Position numbers and translations under genes: made by a program. A stretch of DNA of 64,000 bases from Maribacter antarcticus DSM 21422 (GTDB lineage Bacteria > Bacteroidota > Bacteroidia > Flavobacteriales > Flavobacteriaceae), in the NCBI RefSeq assembly GCF_000621125.1, contig NZ_KK211214.1, forward strand, positions 124,001 to 188,000, read 5' to 3'. The notes beneath the pieces were generated by a model. The model saw only the letters and a program-made list of their open reading frames with translations. It did no database searches and had not been told where the DNA came from. How positions within the stretch are numbered: the first letter of the stretch is position 1; every line of letters begins with the position of its first letter. Of this stretch, positions 59,049 to 64,000 are shown one piece after another.

Positions 59049-60014
59049 TTAACCTACAGTAGCACGTTTAAAACCGGTAACGGAAACATCGCCATAGGAT
59101 CCAACGTATTTGGCAACACTCATTTTTTCGTCCTTGATAAAATTCTGATCCAAAAGGCATTGCTCTTGATCTAACGTAGTATTATCAGATACGAATCGAT
59201 CCATTTTACCAGGAAGAATTTTACCCCAGATTTGCTCTGGTTTACCTTCAGCTTTTAATTGGGCTTTTGCATCATCTTCTGCCTTAGTCATAACTTCAGG
59301 GGTTAATTGAGCCATGGAAATATAATTGGGAACATTTTTTAGTGTTTTTCCTAAACGCACTAATTCTTCATTTTCCTTTTCTATTACTGCAATTCTAGCT
59401 TCAGTTTCAGATGCTACAAAAGAAGCGTCAAAATCTTTATAAGACAATGTAGTGGCTCCCATAGAAGCTACTTGCATAGCTAAGTCTTTTACTAAAACTT
59501 CACCATTGTCAACTTTAGAGGAAAGTCCTACTAATGCTGCTATTTTATTGATGTGAACATAGAAACCAATGTACGGTGCTTCCAATTTGTCAAAAGCAGT
59601 AATTTCAAGTTTTTCTCCAATAACACCAGTTTGCTCAATCAACTTTTCCGCAACGGTCATGCCTCCAAAATCAGCCTCTAAAAAGGCTTCTTTGGTATCG
59701 TTGTTTAACGCTATTTCTGCAAGTTGATTTGCTAAGGCTACGAAATTTTCGTTTTTACCTACAAAATCTGTCTCACAACCTAATACGATGGCAACACCTG
59801 CAGTATTATCTTCATTGACTTTTGCTATAGCAGCACCCTCAGAAGAATCCCTGTCGGCTCTTTTAGCAGCAACTTTTTGTCCTTTTTTACGAAGTACTTC
59901 GATTGCTTTGTCAAAATCTCCTTCAGCTTCTACCAAGGCATTTTTACAATCCATCATTCCGGCACCGGTAGCTTTTCTTAATTTATTTACTTCTGCGGCG
60001 GTAATTTTTGCCAT
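59049..60014 (-). CDS. tsf: Translation elongation factor Ts
   Basis: A 321-residue EF-Ts, longer than the 283 residues of E. coli but usual for this phylum. The UBA-like N-terminus (VNKLRKATGAGMMDCKNAL) and the core motif ETDFVGKNENFV are present. It exchanges GDP for GTP on EF-Tu. It lies downstream of rpsB, separated by a hairpin of 17 perfect pairs. Confidence 0.97.
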   Translation of the reverse strand: MAKITAAEVNKLRKATGAGMMDCKNALVEAEGDFDKAIEVLRKKGQKVAAKRADRDSSEGAAIAKVNEDNTAGVAIVLGCETDFVGKNENFVALANQLAEIALNNDTKEAFLEADFGGMTVAEKLIEQTGVIGEKLEITAFDKLEAPYIGFYVHINKIAALVGLSSKVDNGEVLVKDLAMQVASMGATTLSYKDFDASFVASETEARIAVIEKENEELVRLGKTLKNVPNYISMAQLTPEVMTKAEDDAKAQLKAEGKPEQIWGKILPGKMDRFVSDNTTLDQEQCLLDQNFIKDEKMSVAKYVGSYGDVSVTGFKRATVG

Positions 60015-60034
60015 AATTAAAAGTTTTTATTGTT

Positions 60035-60086
60035 ATTCCCGCCCTTAAAATACTTGGATACTTCTGGGAATTTTAAGGGCGGGAAT
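60035..60086 (-). promoter_or_regulatory. Perfect 17-bp hairpin in the rpsB-tsf gap
   Basis: ATTCCCGCCCTTAAAAT at 60035-60051 is repeated in inverse at 60070-60086 around an 18-base loop. No long T-run follows on the minus strand, so it may be an attenuator, a processing site or an mRNA-stability stem setting the rpsB:tsf ratio. Confidence 0.6.
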
Positions 60087-60159
60087 CTTTATAATTAGTA
60101 ATTGTTTTTACTCCTCTTGTGGAGAAGACAGACTTGTTTTTTAAATCTGGACGATGTTT

Positions 60160-61305
60160 TTATTCAACTCCGCCTTTTGCATTATCTTGCCATACCTTTA
60201 GTTCGTCCCATTTGCCATCAGCAGCCATTTGTGCCTGCTTTGGCCATGAAGCTGTATCTAAATGAGCCATTCTTGAGCTGGCTTCTGTTAAGACTTCCTT
60301 TATTTTATTAGCATCGCCTTTAGCAAGGTCAGCATAGGTGCCCATTCCAGCGTTAGCCAATGCTTCTGCTGCTTTAGGTCCTACTCCTTCAATTTTTGTA
60401 AGGTCGTCAGATTCAGTTTCCGCTTTTTTAGGAGCTGCTTTTTCTTTCTTTACTTCTTCTTTTATTGGTTCAGCCTCCACGGTTGGTTGTGGTGCTTTTT
60501 CCACTACGGGTGCAGCTTTAGTTTCAGTATTTTCTGGAGTTGGTTCAGCTTCTGCTTTCGGAGCTTCCTTTTTTGCTTCTTTTTCTTTTTTTGCTTCTTC
60601 GCCAGCAGTCTTCTCTGACTTACGTTCCGCAAGACCTTCTGCTACCGCATTTGTTACTTGTGTCATGATGATGTCAATAGATTTTGAAGCATCGTCATTA
60701 GAAGGAATAAGATAGTCAACATCTCTAGGATCAGAATTGGTGTCTACCATGGCAAAAATTGGAATATTTAATTTTTGTGCCTCTTTAACAGCAATGTGCT
60801 CACGCATCGTATCAACGATGAATAAGGCTCCTGGTAAACGTGTCATTTCAGAAATAGAACCTAAGTTCTTTTCTAGTTTAGCACGCAAACGGTCTACTTG
60901 TAAACGTTCTTTTTTAGATAAGGTAAGGAATGTTCCATCCTTTTTCATCCTATCAATCATTGCCATTTTCTTTACCGCCTTACGTATGGTAACGAAGTTT
61001 GTTAGCATTCCACCTGGCCATCTTTCTGTAATGTAAGGCATGTTCACGTTTGCTGCTTTTTCAGCAACAATGTCTTTTGCTTGTTTTTTTGTAGCTACGA
61101 AAAGTATTTTTCTTCCAGATGCTGCAATTTTGCCCAAAGCCTCATTGGCTTCGTCCATTTTAGCAACCGTTTTGTAAAGATTGATAACGTGTATTCCGTT
61201 ACGCTCCATGTAGATGTAAGGAGCCATGTTCGGATTCCACTTTCTGGTAAGGTGTCCAAAATGTACACCTGCTTCTAATAATTGTTTTACTTCGACTTTC
61301 GCCAT
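60160..61305 (-). CDS. rpsB: Ribosomal protein S2 with C-terminal helix-hairpin-helix extension
   Basis: A 381-residue S2. The first 230 or so residues are the normal protein (LLEAGVHFGHLTRKWNPNM, then VDTNSDPRDVDYLIPSND). After that come about 80 residues of Lys/Glu/Ala/Pro-rich linker and a compact helix-hairpin-helix domain (DLTKIEGVGPKAAEALANAG). Domains of this type also occur fused to ribosomal protein L21 in flavobacteria. The extra domain probably binds nucleic acid or another ribosomal partner. It is cotranscribed with tsf. Confidence 0.95.
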   Translation of the reverse strand: MAKVEVKQLLEAGVHFGHLTRKWNPNMAPYIYMERNGIHVINLYKTVAKMDEANEALGKIAASGRKILFVATKKQAKDIVAEKAANVNMPYITERWPGGMLTNFVTIRKAVKKMAMIDRMKKDGTFLTLSKKERLQVDRLRAKLEKNLGSISEMTRLPGALFIVDTMREHIAVKEAQKLNIPIFAMVDTNSDPRDVDYLIPSNDDASKSIDIIMTQVTNAVAEGLAERKSEKTAGEEAKKEKEAKKEAPKAEAEPTPENTETKAAPVVEKAPQPTVEAEPIKEEVKKEKAAPKKAETESDDLTKIEGVGPKAAEALANAGMGTYADLAKGDANKIKEVLTEASSRMAHLDTASWPKQAQMAADGKWDELKVWQDNAKGGVE

Positions 61306-61561
61306 TTTAAATTTAGTTTACGTTCTTATGAATTAGCAATAATGAAGTGGTATTTCGCCAAGCGAAAAGCCTCCGTTATTTAGATGCTAAACTAATTTAT
61401 CCTAAAACCTGTTTCAGGATAGTCTTTTAACTACCTAAGTAGTTTAAAGGTTTTTAATTGTCCTTGTAAAAGAACTTTCAATGAACTTGTTAGTGAAAAT
61501 ATAATAATGTAAGGCGCTAATTACATAGTATAATAAGCGCCTTGAAAATTTGTAATTGATA
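61306..61561 (-). terminator. rpsI-rpsB gap with several hairpins
   Basis: AAGGCGCT at 61511-61518 pairs with AGCGCCTT at 61536-61543, shortly after the rpsI stop on the minus strand, without a strong U-tail. Two more stems (TATCCT/AGGATA near 61400 and TTTAACTA/TAGTTTAAA near 61430) lie in the leader of rpsB and could be part of an S2 autoregulatory leader. No gene is present. Confidence 0.4.
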
Positions 61562-61948
61562 TTAACGTTTAGAGAATTGGAATTTCTTACGAGCTTTCTT
61601 CTGTCCAAATTTCTTACGTTCAACCATTCTTGGATCTCTGGTTAAAAGACCTTCTGGCTTCAATGCTATTCTGTTTTCGGCATCTATTTCACATAGTGCC
61701 CTGGCAATAGCTAAACGAATTGCTTCTGCTTGACCAGTTATACCACCACCATAAACATTTACTTTAACATCGTACGTACCTTCCGTTCCTGTTAAAGCAA
61801 AAGCTTGGTTTACTTTGTATTGTAGTGTGGCTGTTGGGAAATATATAGCTAAATCTTTATTGTTAATTGTTACTTTTCCATCTCCTGTAGAAAGGTATAA
61901 ACGTGCTACTGCAGTTTTTCTTCTACCTATTTTGTGAATTACTTCCAT
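61562..61948 (-). CDS. rpsI: Ribosomal protein S9
   Basis: A 128-residue S9. The N-terminus ([17 protein letters not shown]), the middle [19 protein letters not shown] and the conserved C-terminal tail [14 protein letters not shown] that reaches the P-site tRNA are all present. Its ATG overlaps the stop of rplM in TAATG, which implies coupled translation. Confidence 0.98.
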   Translation of the reverse strand: MEVIHKIGRRKTAVARLYLSTGDGKVTINNKDLAIYFPTATLQYKVNQAFALTGTEGTYDVKVNVYGGGITGQAEAIRLAIARALCEIDAENRIALKPEGLLTRDPRMVERKKFGQKKARKKFQFSKR

Positions 61949-62403
61949 TACTTAAGATCTTTTATGTTTACTGCTGTTGGTTTTTGAGCTTCCTGTCCGT
62001 GTTCGGAACCAGCATATACTTTTAGGTTTCTGAAAAGCTCAGCTCCTAAACGGTTTTTAGGCAACATTCCCTTAACAGCTCTCTCAACAATACTAGCAGG
62101 ATTTTTTTCCAACAACTGTATTGCAGTGGTTGCGCGTTGGCCACCCGGGTATCCTGTATAACGTAAGTATGTTTTTTCTGCCCATTTGTTTCCGCTAAGG
62201 GTAACTTTTTCGGCGTTTATAATTACGACGTTGTCACCGCAATCTACATGAGGTGTAAAGCTTGGCTTGTGCTTTCCTCTTAATAAATTAGCTACTTTGG
62301 AGGATAAACGACCTAGCGTTTGTCCCTCGGCATCAACCAACAACCATGCTTTACTTACGGTTGCCTTATTGGCAGATATGGTCTTATAACTTAATGTATC
62401 CAC
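61948..62403 (-). CDS. rplM: Ribosomal protein L13
   Basis: A 151-residue L13 with [31 protein letters not shown] and [20 protein letters not shown]. It heads the rplM-rpsI-rpsB-tsf cluster and has a near-consensus promoter upstream. Confidence 0.98.
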   Translation of the reverse strand: MDTLSYKTISANKATVSKAWLLVDAEGQTLGRLSSKVANLLRGKHKPSFTPHVDCGDNVVIINAEKVTLSGNKWAEKTYLRYTGYPGGQRATTAIQLLEKNPASIVERAVKGMLPKNRLGAELFRNLKVYAGSEHGQEAQKPTAVNIKDLK

Positions 62404-62452
62404 TACAAATATTTTTAACTATTAATCCTCATCAATCCAGATAAATGGGGTG

Positions 62453-62483
62453 CAAATGTACAATTATAAACTTGAATTCCAAA
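62453..62483 (-). promoter_or_regulatory. Consensus promoter of rplM-rpsI
   Basis: On the minus strand TTTG (62483-62480), a 19-base spacer and TACATTTG (62460-62453) match the Bacteroidetes -33/-7 consensus exactly. The start codon of rplM lies about 50 bases downstream. Confidence 0.85.
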
Positions 62484-62723
62484 TAGTTGTTTCTTTTTAT
62501 TTTAGGGTCTAGGAATTCTTGTTGTCCATACGGTTTTTTCGCCTTAAAAACTTGATTTATTAGTTTCAAATGTGATATTCTATTGTGTTGTTTTACGAAA
62601 GGAATATTTTTTATGTTAGTAAAATGGGGGGATTACATATGCTTCTGATGAGACGGATTACATGTTGAAATATATTTTTTAAAATTACGTTATATTTCAA
62701 TAAGTAAGCAAAATACATATAAA
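62484..62723. other. Intergenic region with repeats upstream of the lipoprotein gene
   Basis: GGATTACAT occurs twice, about 21 bases apart, around 62632-62663. It is followed by a 10-bp inverted repeat, TTGAAATATA at 62665-62674 and TATATTTCAA at 62691-62700, just before the ATG at 62724. These could be regulator sites. No gene is seen. Confidence 0.4.
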
Positions 62724-63218
62724 ATGAAATCAAAATTATGTACTTTAATAGTCGTGTCTGTTTTTATTTGGTCATGTAGTTCCGATAATAAAGATAGTTC
62801 TGGTTCAAAAAATGACATTGTAGGAACTTGGGATGCCACAGCCTTGAATGTTGATATGAGCACAGCAAGTGATGAAGCTCAGCTGGGACAGCAGGTATTG
62901 AATTTTTTATCGAATAACAATTGCTTCATTATTACGCTACAATTCAATGAAGATTTAACCGCCGAAGCAAGAAATGCTGTTGCTGATTTAGACGTAAGTA
63001 TTGGTGCGAGTGGTTTTACGATTCCCTGCCCAACGGAATTTGAAATAGAGACTAATACGTACACCTATAGCGATGGAGTAGTCAGTTTTTTGAACGAAGA
63101 TGGTAAGACAGTTAATGCTTTGGTGTCTATAAGTGGGGACATAATGACCGTAAATGCTTCAAGTTTAGAAATTCCTGATTTTGACGAAACGGGCGAGTTG
63201 GTTTTTAAAAGACAATAA
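62724..63218 (+). CDS. Lipocalin-like lipoprotein
   Basis: A 164-residue lipoprotein: signal peptide with lipobox (VSVFIWSCSS), a short polar spacer, then DIVGTWDATAL, the opening of the lipocalin-like families common in flavobacteria. Alternating strands end in ETGELVFKRQ. Cys residues at NNCFI and IPCPTE may pair. Ligand and role are unknown. Confidence 0.75.
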   Translation: MKSKLCTLIVVSVFIWSCSSDNKDSSGSKNDIVGTWDATALNVDMSTASDEAQLGQQVLNFLSNNNCFIITLQFNEDLTAEARNAVADLDVSIGASGFTIPCPTEFEIETNTYTYSDGVVSFLNEDGKTVNALVSISGDIMTVNASSLEIPDFDETGELVFKRQ

Positions 63219-63241
63219 AAAAATAGATTATACCAAACATT

Positions 63242-63268
63242 AAAAACCCTCAAGTTGAGAAGGTTTTT
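63242..63268 (+). terminator. Terminator after the lipoprotein gene
   Basis: AAAAACC pairs with GGTTTTT across an inner CTCAA/TTGAG stem, about 25 bases after the stop. Confidence 0.6.
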
Positions 63269-63275
63269 CTTGTTC

Positions 63276-63672
63276 TTATATTATCCAATCAATGTATTTT
63301 GCTGCGCTTTTAGTTTGAATTAAACACCATTGTTTGTAGAACTTTGCCGCTACGCGCTGCACCTGTGATTTGATAGTGAGCGTGTACACTCTTTTTTCAA
63401 AGTCTGCAATAGGAATGTTGATGGCGTTATTTTTGACCTTCCATTCGTGTTGCAACACTGTATTGTGATAGATATCGAATACTATGATATAGGCTATTTC
63501 GGTGTCCTTTACCCCCCAATACATTTAGAACCTTAACAACAGGGTTTGGATGAATCGTGATCTTTTTTTCCTTTTGGCGTGTTGAGGCCGTTATACCGGA
63601 TTGCGCCATGTTGTAATTTATGCAGCCAAAAACTACTAAAGCTAGCGATAGACACTTTTCAATAGTTTTCAT
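63276..63672 (-). pseudogene. Small T9SS-sorted protein, frame broken in a G6 run
   Basis: Two overlapping frames form one protein of about 130 residues. It has a signal peptide (SLALVVFGCINYNMAQ), a short linker and a type IX secretion C-terminal sorting domain (ITIHPNPVVKVLNVLG, then VKDTEIAYIIVFDIYHNT, then YTLTIKSQVQRVAAKFYKQ). The switch lies at the six G residues complementary to 63512-63517; five G would give an unbroken frame. There is almost no cargo between signal and sorting domain. It may be a relic, a phase-variable gene or a sequence error. Confidence 0.7.
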
Positions 63673-64000
63673 TTTTAGGTCATTTTAAGGAGATTCTTTT
63701 AAAAGCAGTGTTTAAAAACCTATTCTCTTATGTTTTTTTGAAATGTTTAACACTCAAACGAAAAGCTTTCTAAGAAGATTTGCATAAAAAGTAATTCTGT
63801 TAGTTTATTGTCTATTTTGACAGTGTTTCCAATGTGTGTTTCTAAGAAATTATGTCCAATATTACCGCAAATTTACGAATAGTCTTACAATTTAGATAAT
63901 ACAGCATATAAAATGGATAATTTTACAGTACTTCTAATTTTAGGAATCGTAGTAATTTTGTAGTGTAATTTTTTTGATACTTTATATGCTTATGAATAAA
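63673..64000. other. No gene recognised at right edge
   Basis: The stretch is AT-rich. A 16-codon hydrophobic frame starts at the ATG near 63914 and stops at once; it could be the start of a broken gene but is too short to call. Confidence 0.3.

Overview
The window comes from a low-GC member of the Bacteroidota, almost certainly a marine Flavobacteriaceae. Supporting signs are the gene families (KdtA, a T9SS sorting domain, PorT-like barrels, exbB-exbD-exbD, long EF-Ts), promoters of the TAnnTTTG type rather than sigma70 boxes, few Shine-Dalgarno sites, and tRNAs without an encoded CCA. The genus cannot be fixed from the sequence alone.

Left flank (1-8.5 kb): an M20 dipeptidase on the minus strand, then a signalling operon of a very large periplasmic-propeller hybrid histidine kinase, a single-domain response regulator and a GAF/class III nucleotide cyclase, followed by tRNA-Leu(TAG).

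Accessory island (about 8.5-31 kb): this is the most interesting part. It opens with a decayed 3' end of a tRNA-Ala, a tandem TTGCACGC repeat, a long perfect inverted repeat and a wrecked MacB/FtsX-type permease. It then carries a PUFA-synthase-like (Pfa, 'secondary lipid') locus: a divergent phosphopantetheinyl transferase, a TetR regulator, a KS-AT-ACPx4 protein, a KR-DH protein, a 2232-residue KS-CLF-AT-DH-DH protein and a PfaD-type enoyl reductase. The first two synthase pieces are one PfaA split by a frameshift in a run of eleven A residues. The AT is fused into the PfaC protein, as in the myxobacterial Pfa2/Pfa3 layout and not the Shewanella layout with a free PfaB. The island ends with a wrecked IS1595-family transposase, a decayed small secreted-protein gene with a hexanucleotide repeat, and two tiny one-helix membrane proteins.

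Right part (31-64 kb): mostly housekeeping genes. These are kdtA; a sugar aminotransferase and galE; an amidohydrolase; sucA-sucB; a di-heme peroxidase; a retropepsin-like protease; tatD and ansA; tRNA-Ser(GGA); an exbB/exbD energy-transduction operon; a PorT-like barrel; rpoN with a coupled PAP2-like membrane protein; asnS; an RND exporter; pyrH-frr; an M61 peptidase; and rplM-rpsI-rpsB-tsf. S2 has an unusual C-terminal helix-hairpin-helix extension. The far end has a lipocalin-like lipoprotein and a small T9SS-sorting-domain protein broken in a run of six G residues.

How it works together: the Pfa proteins would form one iterative fatty-acid/polyketide megasynthase, activated by the divergent transferase and probably controlled by the TetR protein. 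The signalling operon would turn a periplasmic signal into phosphotransfer and possibly a cyclic nucleotide. The product of the synthase cannot be read from the sequence.
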